Shown here: positions 7,322 to 12,884 of the stretch, piece by piece
Numbering within the stretch: the stretch's first letter is position 1
Layout of the letters: each line of letters opens with the position of its first letter
NCBI GenBank assembly: GCA_038230895.1
Contig: JBBRMJ010000013.1
Location: 1 to 29,032 of the forward strand
Length of the DNA: 29,032 nucleotides
DNA from: JAJXTN01 sp038230895
Lineage (GTDB): Bacteria; Patescibacteriota; Saccharimonadia; Saccharimonadales; UBA4665
Reading direction: 5' to 3'
Program-made: the position numbers and the translations under genes
The notes under the pieces: generated by a model
Databases searched by the model: none
Told to the model about the DNA's origin: nothing
What the model saw: the letters and a program-made list of their open reading frames with translations, nothing else

Positions 7322-8015
7322 CGTGTGGCTCCAGTTTATAGACGACATTCTTGCGCTCGACCACAATCTTCCACTGCTGTTCATGTGCGTGATTGAATAG
7401 TTCCTGTGTGGGATTGAAAGCGATGGGCTGCTCGACAATCGATAGCATCGGTATATCCCCTTCGCTATCGCCCACGGCGATACTACCAGCCATAGTGGCA
7501 TCATGTTTGGCGATGATTTGCTGTAAGACTTCCACCTTGCGCTCACTGAGTAGGAGGTCCTTTTCACCCGTAAAGAAACCGGCGTTCGTCTCGTACGAAC
7601 TGCCGGCGGCATCGTCGAGACAGTAATGCTCCGCGATCATGTCTACGAGTATGGATGGCGAGGCTGAGATGGCGAATAACAGATAATTTTTGGCTCTGAG
7701 TTCGCTCATCAAATCTCGGGTGTAGGTGTAAACTTGGTCCTTGTATTCGGTAATGACCCGCTGGCTGGCGTCCGTTAAATCGATGAGTGCCAGACCGACG
7801 ATACCGACATCGACGAGCTTGATCATCGTAGATTCGTATTCACGGAAAGAGATGGTGTTGTCGCGTCGTTTCCAGGCCATACGAGCGGCTTTGACGGCAG
7901 CGTATTGGCTGGCATCCAGGTGTCCTTGGCGCACCAGCTCGTCCACCATTGCATGGTAGAGCTGCCAGCGGATCAGCGTGCCATCGAGATCAAAAACGGC
8001 AAATGGTCGCGACAT
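7299..8015 (-). CDS. HAD-family phosphatase (SerB-like, HAD-IB type)
   Basis: A 238-residue protein with start ATG 8015, one nucleotide after the stop of the HD-domain gene. All four HAD motifs are visible: DLDGTL (9-14) with the nucleophile Asp9 and acid/base Asp11, Ser118 in AISASP, Lys160, and GDSEGDIPML (182-191) with the metal-binding Asp residues. The long insertion between motifs I and II (helical cap, about 15-105) and the SEGD motif fit the HAD-IB group containing phosphoserine phosphatase and related enzymes. Substrate cannot be decided: phosphoserine, or a small phosphate or nucleotide given the HD hydrolase upstream. It forms a tight three-gene operon with the HD hydrolase and the NnrD-like protein, with 1-nt spacing on one side and a 23-bp overlap on the other. 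Confidence 0.82.
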   Translation of the reverse strand: MSRPFAVFDLDGTLIRWQLYHAMVDELVRQGHLDASQYAAVKAARMAWKRRDNTISFREYESTMIKLVDVGIVGLALIDLTDASQRVITEYKDQVYTYTRDLMSELRAKNYLLFAISASPSILVDMIAEHYCLDDAAGSSYETNAGFFTGEKDLLLSERKVEVLQQIIAKHDATMAGSIAVGDSEGDIPMLSIVEQPIAFNPTQELFNHAHEQQWKIVVERKNVVYKLEPHDGSYLLA

Positions 8016-8016
8016 C

Positions 8017-8664
8017 TTATTTTTGCTTCGGCTTCGCTTGGAGCTTTGATTTTGACTTGGCTTTTGAATTAGGTTCGACGCGCCAATCGCCACCGTTAAT
8101 CCGATTGCTGGGTGATTTGATGTGCCAGTCATGAGGGTTCGATTCCCAGATTTCTTCATGCAATTTCTTAGCGGTCGCCGTGTAAAGTTTAGTCCGATAA
8201 ACGAGATCACGCTGCTTGCGCCAATCCATAGGTAAACGGTGTCCAGCGCTCCATTGCTCACGTAAGTCGAGATCAACATCGAGATTGTCGGCGTCTTTGA
8301 CAATTTTTGCCTCTATCGACGTCCGGTCCTCGTATTCATGCCACAGCACCATAAATTCTTCGCGAAGTGAGGTCGCCTCTAGCATATCGGTGATGCCTTG
8401 CAGCTCGTTGCGAGTGACATATTGCCGGGCCAGATAGTCGACGTCGCCAGTGCGACTTTCGGCGATGTCGTGGACCATGGCCATTTTGAGGATTTTCTCG
8501 CTGTCACCCTGCTTCTCACGAGCCGATATCATCAGGGCTAACCACATGACCCGGTAGTGATGTTCGGCTAAGTTCTGTACATTGTGCAGGTGAAAGCGCG
8601 ACCACTGTCGCCGTATCAGTCGCAACGCCCCAATCTCATAGAGGAATTCTAGATCCCGTTTCAT
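8017..8664 (-). CDS. HD-domain hydrolase (YfbR/HDDC2-like 5'-nucleotidase family)
   Basis: A 215-residue protein. The metal-binding residues of the HD superfamily are present: His in AEHHYRV (35/36), the HD pair in AMVHDIAE (65-66), and Asp in VKDADNLD (124). The arrangement NVQNLAEHHYRVMWLA ... VHDIAESRTGD is typical of YfbR/HDDC2-type deoxynucleoside 5'-monophosphatases. The C-terminal 20 residues are a lysine-rich tail (KAKSKSKLQAKPKQK). First gene of the operon with the HAD and NnrD-like genes. A TACACT -10 box with upstream TG sits exactly 6 nt before the ATG, so the message is probably leaderless. Nucleotide salvage or house-cleaning is the likely role, shared with its partners. Confidence 0.75.
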   Translation of the reverse strand: MKRDLEFLYEIGALRLIRRQWSRFHLHNVQNLAEHHYRVMWLALMISAREKQGDSEKILKMAMVHDIAESRTGDVDYLARQYVTRNELQGITDMLEATSLREEFMVLWHEYEDRTSIEAKIVKDADNLDVDLDLREQWSAGHRLPMDWRKQRDLVYRTKLYTATAKKLHEEIWESNPHDWHIKSPSNRINGGDWRVEPNSKAKSKSKLQAKPKQK

Positions 8665-8670
8665 ATAGCT

Positions 8671-8676
8671 AGTGTA
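8671..8676 (-). promoter_or_regulatory. Extended -10 promoter of the HD-HAD-NnrD operon (leaderless)
   Basis: TGG followed by TACACT on the minus strand, then AGCTAT, then the ATG at 8664. The 6-nt gap places the expected transcription start at the start codon. Confidence 0.5.
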
Positions 8677-8707
8677 CCAGATAGCTTAGGAGTCAGTTCG
8701 AGTGGTT

Positions 8708-8736
8708 TTGACCATACGTGCTGATGTGCGTACCAT
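8708..8736 (+). promoter_or_regulatory. Promoter of the 121-residue hypothetical gene (leaderless)
   Basis: TTGACC (8708-8713), 17-bp spacer, TACCAT (8731-8736), then 6 nt to the ATG at 8743. Transcription would begin at or next to the start codon. Confidence 0.55.
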
Positions 8737-8742
8737 GAGACT

Positions 8743-9108
8743 ATGGATGTTGAGCAAGTTGGTGACAACGCCTTACAGGCTAGTATACCGCTGAAGGAAT
8801 GGTTACCCGTACGTCGAGCAGCTTTCATGTCGCTTGTACAGGAGGCTTTCGAGCAATTACAGCTTACTGTTGCCGAGGTAAGTACACTCACTCGCATGGT
8901 CGACATGGAGCCGGCTGAGCAGGGAATGCTCTTCAAGCTCAGTACTGACGAAGCAGAGTGGCTGGCACGCTGCTTTGATCGTGTCATCCTGCTCGAACCG
9001 GCTAGGGTAGTAGTTGCCCTTGCAGGTGGTGATGAACTACGGGTGGCAATTGGCGTCAATAAAGCCGAACAAATCTTGCGTGATGGCATACCACCTGACT
9101 TTGCTTAG
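8743..9108 (+). CDS. Hypothetical protein, 121 residues
   Basis: Not recognised. The protein (MDVEQVGDNALQASIPLKEW...) is soluble and acidic, with a helical first half (AFMSLVQEAFEQLQLTVAEV) and an alternating hydrophobic second half (DRVILLEPARVVVALAGGDELRVAIGV) that suggests mixed alpha/beta structure. There is no signal peptide or membrane helix. It is supported as real by balanced amino-acid composition and by a good TTGACC-17-TACCAT promoter ending 6 nt before the ATG. The competing frame on the opposite strand is Ser/Thr/Arg-rich and looks like a shadow. Its 3' end overlaps the convergent exonuclease gene by 4 bp. Confidence 0.6.
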   Translation: MDVEQVGDNALQASIPLKEWLPVRRAAFMSLVQEAFEQLQLTVAEVSTLTRMVDMEPAEQGMLFKLSTDEAEWLARCFDRVILLEPARVVVALAGGDELRVAIGVNKAEQILRDGIPPDFA

Positions 9109-9905
9109 AGAGCGAGGGTAATGGATATTGGACAGTGGTCAGAACCCATGACGTCAGGATGGATGTCGGCGCTTTCGATTTTCGACTTCAGGGTTCCTGA
9201 CGCCATAAAGTAATCAATCCGCCAACCGACGTTACGCGCCCGTGACTGTGCGAAGTGGCTCCACCATGTGTAGAAGCCATTGCCCTGCTTGAAAAGCCGG
9301 AATGTATCGATGAAACCTGCATCAATAAAAGCCTGGAAACCAGCGCGCTCCTCCGCTGTAAAGCCTCGTTTGCCCTTGTTCGGTTTGGGGTTGGCCAGGT
9401 CATCCTCGGTGTGCGCGACATTAAGATCTCCACAAAATATCACGGGCTTGGACTGCTCAAGCTGCTGACAATATGCCAGGAAAGCTGGATCCCAGTGGCT
9501 GTGGCGCAGGGGCACTCGGCTGAGGTCATCCTTGGCGTTGGGTGTGTATACGGTTACGACCCAGAACTTTTCGAATTCTGCGGCAATCACCCTGCCTTCT
9601 AGATTGGAATCGCCATACGTATCTCCGGTGACACCGTACTTTTTGACGATGTCATCTGGGAAGCCATTGATAACTTGTAGCGGTTTGACCTTGCTTATCA
9701 GTGCTGTGCCGCTATAACCAGGTTTGTCGGCAGAATTCCAATAGGCGGTATAGCCTTCTAATGCCAGCGTTATCTGTTCTGGCTTGGCTTTTATCTCCTG
9801 CAGACAGAGTATATCGGGCTGTTCTTTGTCAAGAAAAGGCTGGAAGAGGTTCTTGTTATTGACGGCCCTGATGCCGTTGACGTTCCAGGAGTAGATTTTG
9901 ATCAT
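9105..9905 (-). CDS. xth: Exodeoxyribonuclease III / AP endonuclease
   Basis: A 266-residue protein with the full exonuclease III (EEP fold) motif set: SWNVNGIRA (6-14), LQEIK with catalytic Glu37, VYTPNA (119-124), CGDLNVAH with Asp160 and Asn162, GWRIDYF with Asp231, and GSDHCPI with Asp256-His257. It cleaves DNA at abasic sites and removes 3' blocking groups in base excision repair, in the cytoplasm. Length is normal for the family. The ATG follows the stop of the upstream small gene by 3 nt, so it is probably translated from that gene's transcript. It overlaps the convergent 121-residue gene by 4 bp. Confidence 0.95.
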   Translation of the reverse strand: MIKIYSWNVNGIRAVNNKNLFQPFLDKEQPDILCLQEIKAKPEQITLALEGYTAYWNSADKPGYSGTALISKVKPLQVINGFPDDIVKKYGVTGDTYGDSNLEGRVIAAEFEKFWVVTVYTPNAKDDLSRVPLRHSHWDPAFLAYCQQLEQSKPVIFCGDLNVAHTEDDLANPKPNKGKRGFTAEERAGFQAFIDAGFIDTFRLFKQGNGFYTWWSHFAQSRARNVGWRIDYFMASGTLKSKIESADIHPDVMGSDHCPISITLAL

Positions 9906-9908
9906 GGT

Positions 9909-10259
9909 TTAGGCGCTTCTTTCGAGTTTATCTACGCGCTCATCAAGTTGATGCAAAAGCTCACTATCAGCTCGCGCCGCGCTCAAATAATGATCAGTGA
10001 TGATGCGACTTAGATTATGAACCTTGTGCTCGGTATAGCCCATGGCCGTAGCAAGTAATTTAACTTGTTTGTTCGTTGCCGTTAGAACAGCCTTAACCGT
10101 TTTCATATCAATCTCGAGTTTACCAACGCTTGTGGTCAGCGGTTTGAGGTGATAGATGACGCGGTCATCGATTACCTCAACAATCTTTGCAAGTTGTTGC
10201 TCAAATTGTTCGGCCAGTAACGCCGAAAAGTCAGCTTGAAGATTAGGCATGTCACTCAT
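9909..10259 (-). CDS. Small helical (coiled-coil) hypothetical protein
   Basis: I choose ATG 10259 (116 residues, MSDMPNLQADFSALLAEQ). A longer frame from 10289 would run through the -10 box TATACT, which ends 9 nt before this ATG. The sequence is almost entirely predicted helix with heptad-like hydrophobic spacing (ALLAEQFEQQLAKIVEVI, and LLHQLDERVDKLERS at the end). No membrane helix and no known motif. It precedes xth by 3 nt and is probably the first gene of a two-gene operon. A second small helical protein of the same style lies at 18983-19207, with the same promoter spacing; they may be distant relatives. Function unknown. Confidence 0.65.
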   Translation of the reverse strand: MSDMPNLQADFSALLAEQFEQQLAKIVEVIDDRVIYHLKPLTTSVGKLEIDMKTVKAVLTATNKQVKLLATAMGYTEHKVHNLSRIITDHYLSAARADSELLHQLDERVDKLERSA

Positions 10260-10268
10260 AGTGTTCTT

Positions 10269-10274
10269 AGTATA
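10269..10274 (-). promoter_or_regulatory. -10 box of the small-protein/xth operon
   Basis: TATACT on the minus strand with 9 nt to ATG 10259. It decides between two possible starts: the upstream ATG 10289 would be outside the transcript. Confidence 0.5.
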
Positions 10275-10337
10275 GCCCTGGAAGCTCAAATTAACAGCGT
10301 AATTACGACCACATTTAAGGATTGTTTCACGATTTGT

Positions 10338-10343
10338 TAGACT
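10338..10343 (+). promoter_or_regulatory. Extended -10 promoter of pyrH
   Basis: TGT followed by TAGACT, ending 10 nt before the pyrH ATG. Predicted leader of about 3 nt; no Shine-Dalgarno sequence. Confidence 0.45.
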
Positions 10344-10353
10344 GAGTACTTAG

Positions 10354-11070
10354 ATGGAAACAAAACCTTACGCTCGCGTCCTTCTCAAACTGTCAGGTGA
10401 ACAGCTATCTGGAAAATTCGATAGCGGCATCGATACCGAACTCTGTATTTGGCTAGCTGACGAGATCAAGAAAGTCGTTGATAGCGGCACTCAAGTGGTG
10501 ATTATGGTCGGCGGTGGTAATTATGCGCGTGGTGCGCAGCTGGCCGGTGGTGGTATCGGCCGCGTGACCGCTGATAATATCGGCATGTTGGCCACGATGA
10601 TGAATGGCGTGGCGCTAGCTGATCTGTTCAACGCCAACGGTGTTTCAGCTCGGGCGCTGACCAACATAAAAGCCGATCAGGTGGCAGATCAATTTACGCA
10701 TCGCCGGGCGATTAGCGATCTCCAGAAGAACCATGTTGTCATTGTCGCTGGTGGCATCGGCCGACCTTACCTAACCACCGACACCGCCGCCGTTTCTCTT
10801 GCGCTAGAACTTGACTGCCAAGTAGTTCTCAAAGCCACCAAAGTCGATGGAGTCTACGACAAAGACCCTGCTCAGTTCCCTGATGCCACAAAAGTTGACA
10901 CATTATCCTTCCAAGAAGCCGTGTCAAATGATGCGATTATGGTTATGGACAAAGCCGCCATGGGCTTGGCCATGGAACACAATCTTCCCATCATCGTCTT
11001 CAACGCCCTCGAGCCTGACAACATCGTCCACGCCGCTGCCGGCCAAAGTGTCGGCACGATTATTAGCTAA
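10354..11070 (+). CDS. pyrH: UMP kinase
   Basis: A 238-residue amino-acid-kinase-fold enzyme that phosphorylates UMP to UDP with ATP in pyrimidine nucleotide synthesis. Visible family motifs: LLKLSGE (10-16), VGGGNYARG (52-60), GRVTADNIGMLATMMN (69-84), GRPYLTTDTAA (136-146) and KVDGVYDKDP (163-172). Length is typical of bacterial PyrH. Two usual motifs differ slightly (GGGNIxRG is GGGNYARG here; GTGNPFFTTD is GGIGRPYLTTD), within what is expected of a divergent lineage. Transcribed alone or with the small membrane gene 5 nt downstream, away from the coiled-coil/xth operon. In many bacteria pyrH sits next to frr, tsf or rpsB; here it does not. Confidence 0.95.
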   Translation: METKPYARVLLKLSGEQLSGKFDSGIDTELCIWLADEIKKVVDSGTQVVIMVGGGNYARGAQLAGGGIGRVTADNIGMLATMMNGVALADLFNANGVSARALTNIKADQVADQFTHRRAISDLQKNHVVIVAGGIGRPYLTTDTAAVSLALELDCQVVLKATKVDGVYDKDPAQFPDATKVDTLSFQEAVSNDAIMVMDKAAMGLAMEHNLPIIVFNALEPDNIVHAAAGQSVGTIIS

Positions 11071-11075
11071 TTAAC

Positions 11076-11336
11076 ATGGCAAGGAAATTCCAGAATAGAA
11101 ACAGCGCAAAAAAGCTGATAATAGTCGGAAGTGTGATTATTCTTGGTTCGCTGTTAGTAAGCACATCCTCGTTAATTAATGGTGCGTGGGAACTCGTTCA
11201 ATGCGGGATAAGTTGCGATAATGGAACAGGGATAGTAACACCTGTAGCCGACTATATGCGCTTGATCACACTGTTAGGGTTTATAATTCTAGCATTTGGG
11301 GTATCGTTGCTGATTTCGATACAGCGACGAAAATAA
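11076..11336 (+). CDS. Small two-helix membrane protein
   Basis: An 86-residue protein starting 5 nt after the pyrH stop, so probably co-transcribed. A basic N-terminus (MARKFQNRNSAKK) is followed by a transmembrane helix (about 14-34), a short loop with Cys43 and Cys47, a second helix (about 62-82) and a basic end (QRRK). With both ends basic and two helices, the termini should be cytoplasmic and the cysteine loop outside. The C-x3-C pair recalls the cysteine spacing in the surface proteins of this window, but that is weak. Not recognised; AT-richer than pyrH. Confidence 0.6.
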   Translation: MARKFQNRNSAKKLIIVGSVIILGSLLVSTSSLINGAWELVQCGISCDNGTGIVTPVADYMRLITLLGFIILAFGVSLLISIQRRK

Positions 11337-11338
11337 GC

Positions 11339-11449
11339 TGGCGGAGGGAGAGGGATTTGACTTCGCTTCGCTCACCCCCTGGTCGCCTTGCTCCCGCGGG
11401 GGCTTGGCGGGGCAGCCCACTGGTCTGCCCGTTCAAATCTCCCATCGCC
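11339..11449. repeat. Structured tRNA-derived element with duplicated tRNA-Ser 3' end
   Basis: TGGCGGAGGGAGAGGGATTT plus GA (11339-11360) is a 22-bp exact copy of the 3' end of the nearby tRNA-Ser gene (11483-11504), same orientation, covering CCA, acceptor and half of the T arm. The other end (11432-11449, TTCAAATCTCCCATCGCC) is an imperfect inverted copy, so the ends can pair into a long stem. Between them lie GC-rich hairpins, including GGGCAG/CTGCCC and GCTCC/GGGGC. It is not a foldable tRNA. It may be a degenerate tRNA, an attachment-site scar or a dispersed repeat. Confidence 0.6.
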
Positions 11450-11450
11450 T

Positions 11451-11474
11451 AACAAAAACCCACCTTGCGGTGGG
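11451..11474 (-). terminator. Intrinsic terminator of tRNA-Ser
   Basis: On the minus strand the stem CCCACC-GCAA-GGTGGG is followed directly by TTTTTGTT. It lies 9 nt beyond the CCA end of tRNA-Ser(GGA) and matches a rho-independent terminator. Confidence 0.8.
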
Positions 11475-11482
11475 CTCTTGTA

Positions 11483-11572
11483 TGGCGGAGGGAGAGGGAT
11501 TTGAACCCTCGATAGAGTTGCCCCTATACCACCTTTCCAAGATGGCGCACTAGACCACTATGCGATCCCTCC
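11483..11572 (-). tRNA. tRNA-Ser (anticodon GGA)
   Basis: On the minus strand acceptor GGAGGGA pairs with TCCCTCC, followed by G and an encoded CCA (11485-11483). The anticodon stem CCATC/GGTGG encloses loop TTGGAAA, with GGA at plus-strand positions 11536-11538. A long variable arm (GGGGCAACTC region) is typical of serine tRNAs. The T arm is GAGGG-TTCAAAT-CCCTC. It has its own -10 box upstream and a strong terminator downstream, so it is a single-gene unit. Confidence 0.95.
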
Positions 11573-11588
11573 GTACGGGACTGACATC

Positions 11589-11594
11589 ATTATA
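11589..11594 (-). promoter_or_regulatory. -10 box of tRNA-Ser
   Basis: Consensus TATAAT on the minus strand, 16 nt before the mature tRNA 5' end. No clear -35 element. Confidence 0.5.
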
Positions 11595-11630
11595 CAGAAC
11601 CATTAGACTTACACTCGTTATCCTGAGCCG

Positions 11631-11668
11631 TAGCGAAGCGGAGCCCCGGACTTGATCCGGGGTCTTTC
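11631..11668. repeat. REP-like GC-rich palindrome
   Basis: CCCCGGA-CTTGA-TCCGGGG (11644-11662) is a perfect 7-bp stem followed by TCTTT, preceded by TCCTGAGCCGTAGCGAAGCG. Palindromes of this CCCCGGA/TCCGGGG type occur as dispersed intergenic repeats in many bacteria. It could act as a plus-strand terminator or RNA-stability element, but no gene ends into it on that strand. Confidence 0.5.
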
Positions 11669-11742
11669 AGTACCCATGCGGTAGTCCGTGCCTAGAGACA
11701 TCACCTCGTCTAGTAATCTCAATCAATTATCTTCTTTAACTC

Positions 11743-11766
11743 CTTACTTTGTACCGACAAAGTAAG
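11743..11766. repeat. Perfect 10-bp inverted repeat with 4-nt loop
   Basis: CTTACTTTGT-ACCG-ACAAAGTAAG. Arms are perfectly complementary. There is no T tract on either side, so it is not a standard terminator; it could be an operator or an RNA hairpin. It contains the stop codon of the doubtful minus-strand frame. Confidence 0.6.
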
Positions 11767-11974
11767 ACAAAGCTCGCCAGACGACGTCGAGCAACTTACT
11801 AAAAAACCAGAACTGCTTAATCTGGTTCCTGCGCGCTCGTCGCTTACGCTCCTCAAACATGCTCGTCACCAGACTATCCAGTCCTGGTTTTTTAATCAGT
11901 GCTCGTACAGTCTGGCTGAAGCGCAAACCGCTACAGATAATAATTACTACGAAAACAGCTTGCGGAGACTGCAA
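11744..11974 (-). CDS. Possible small basic membrane-associated protein (doubtful)
   Basis: A tentative 76-residue frame from TTG 11974, the only plausible coding content of 11.60-12.00 kb. It would read MQSPQAVFVVIIICSGLRF and then a strongly basic segment (FEERKRRARRNQIKQFW), ending LSYFVGTK. A short hydrophobic stretch followed by a basic cluster is plausible for a small membrane protein, and TAACCT lies 5 nt before the TTG. Against it: the start is TTG, the frame is crossed by three hairpins, two of which look like terminators, and its stop falls within a perfect palindrome. It may instead be a non-coding structured region. The rest of the interval 11337-12002 holds only the tRNA, repeats and hairpins listed separately. 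Confidence 0.25.
   Translation of the reverse strand: MQSPQAVFVVIIICSGLRFSQTVRALIKKPGLDSLVTSMFEERKRRARRNQIKQFWFFSKLLDVVWRALSYFVGTK
11800..11827 (-). terminator. Terminator-like hairpin (minus strand)
   Basis: On the minus strand AACCAGA-(9 nt)-TCTGGTT is followed by a run of T (plus-strand A6 at 11801-11806). It has the form of an intrinsic terminator, but no firm minus-strand gene feeds into it. Confidence 0.4.
11869..11893 (+). terminator. Terminator-like hairpin (plus strand)
   Basis: CCAGACT-ATCC-AGTcCTGG with one bulged base, followed by TTTTTT. It would stop plus-strand transcription about 95 nt before the ABC transporter promoter, insulating it from upstream. Confidence 0.45.
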
Positions 11975-11989
11975 ATAAGAGGTTAAACT
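11960..11989 (+). promoter_or_regulatory. Promoter of the MacB-like ABC operon
   Basis: TTGCGG (11960-11965), 18-bp spacer, TAAACT (11984-11989), then 13 nt to the ATG at 12003. Predicted leader about 6 nt; no Shine-Dalgarno sequence. Confidence 0.45.
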
Positions 11990-12002
11990 AAAGAACAAGA
12001 AT

Positions 12003-12884
12003 ATGGCCGTTATTGAAATTGAAGACGTCAGTAAGCTGTACGGCTTCGGCGATGCCACTACCCTGGCACTCGACGAGGTCAGTTTGTCGATTGAAAAAGG
12101 CGAATTTGTGGCAGTGATGGGCCCTAGTGGCTGTGGCAAAAGTACGCTCATGAATGTGATCGGCCTGCTTGATCGTCCGAGTCATGGCGCTTATAAGCTC
12201 GATGGCAAGGCTGTGTCCCGGCTACGCGCGAATCAATCAGCCAGGATTCGGCGCGACACGATTGGATTTATCTTCCAATCGTACAATCTCCTGCCTCGTC
12301 TGACGGTGCTGGAGAATGTTGCCCTGCCGCTGACCTATAAAGGTATGACGGTGACCAAGCGGCTAAAAATCGCCAGTCAGATGCTCGAGCGAGTCGGTAT
12401 TCAGAAGCGTGAATATTTCCTGCCGAGTCAGCTCAGCGGTGGCCAGACCCAATGCGCGGCCATTGCCCGTGCATTGGTCAATAATCCAAAGATTATTATT
12501 GCCGACGAACCGACGGGTAATCTTGATAGTGCCGCCAGTCGCCTGGTCATGGAATTGCTGGCGGACATTCACAAAATGGGTAACACCGTTATTTTTGTCA
12601 CGCACAACCCTGAGTTGACGCGCTACGCCACAAGGGTGGTATATATGCATGACGGCAGCATTATTCATGATGAGAAAACGGCGCTTGGTCAAGTTGCTAC
12701 AACGGCTCGACGAGTCTTGTACACCTTGCCCACCACCTCCGAAGAAGATGATTTGGCTGGCGTGTCGGCACTGATGAAAGCCCTGCCCGGTAAAGCTGGT
12801 GCTAAGCGTGGTCGCAAAAGCAAAGCAGTCAGCAAAGCCGGTGCTAAAGGCAAGACTGCTAAACGCAAAAAGGCCAAATCATGA
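12003..12884 (+). CDS. ABC transporter ATP-binding protein (MacB/LolD family)
   Basis: A 293-residue ATPase. Walker A GPSGCGKST (40-48), Q-loop Gln92 in FIFQSYNLLP, signature LSGGQ (144-148), Walker B IIIADEP (164-170), D-loop GNLDS and H-loop His201 in VTHNPE. The family energises MacB/FtsX-type permeases that work as mechanotransmitters for export of peptides, lipoproteins or drugs. Two oddities: the stretch after the signature reads LSGGQTQCAAIARAL, where this family normally has QQR-V, so the conserved Arg is Cys151; and a C-terminal extension of about 60 residues ends in a Lys/Ala-rich tail (KAVSKAGAKGKTAKRKKAKS). It overlaps the permease gene by 4 bp (ATGA), a classic coupled pair. Confidence 0.9.
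   Translation: MAVIEIEDVSKLYGFGDATTLALDEVSLSIEKGEFVAVMGPSGCGKSTLMNVIGLLDRPSHGAYKLDGKAVSRLRANQSARIRRDTIGFIFQSYNLLPRLTVLENVALPLTYKGMTVTKRLKIASQMLERVGIQKREYFLPSQLSGGQTQCAAIARALVNNPKIIIADEPTGNLDSAASRLVMELLADIHKMGNTVIFVTHNPELTRYATRVVYMHDGSIIHDEKTALGQVATTARRVLYTLPTTSEEDDLAGVSALMKALPGKAGAKRGRKSKAVSKAGAKGKTAKRKKAKS

Noticed and set aside
7322..7612. N-terminal extension of the NnrD-like frame
   Set aside because: It lies within the HAD gene in another frame and has shadow-like Ser/Arg-rich composition; the ATG at 7321 is followed by credible sequence.
8016..8303. N-terminal extension of the HAD frame
   Set aside because: It overlaps the HD-domain gene in another frame; the ATG at 8015 directly precedes the DLDGTL motif and follows the HD stop by 1 nt.
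8661..9089. 142-residue open frame on the minus strand opposite the 121-residue hypothetical gene
   Set aside because: Composition is Ser/Thr/Arg-rich and without structure, as expected of an antisense shadow. The plus-strand frame has balanced composition and a good promoter.
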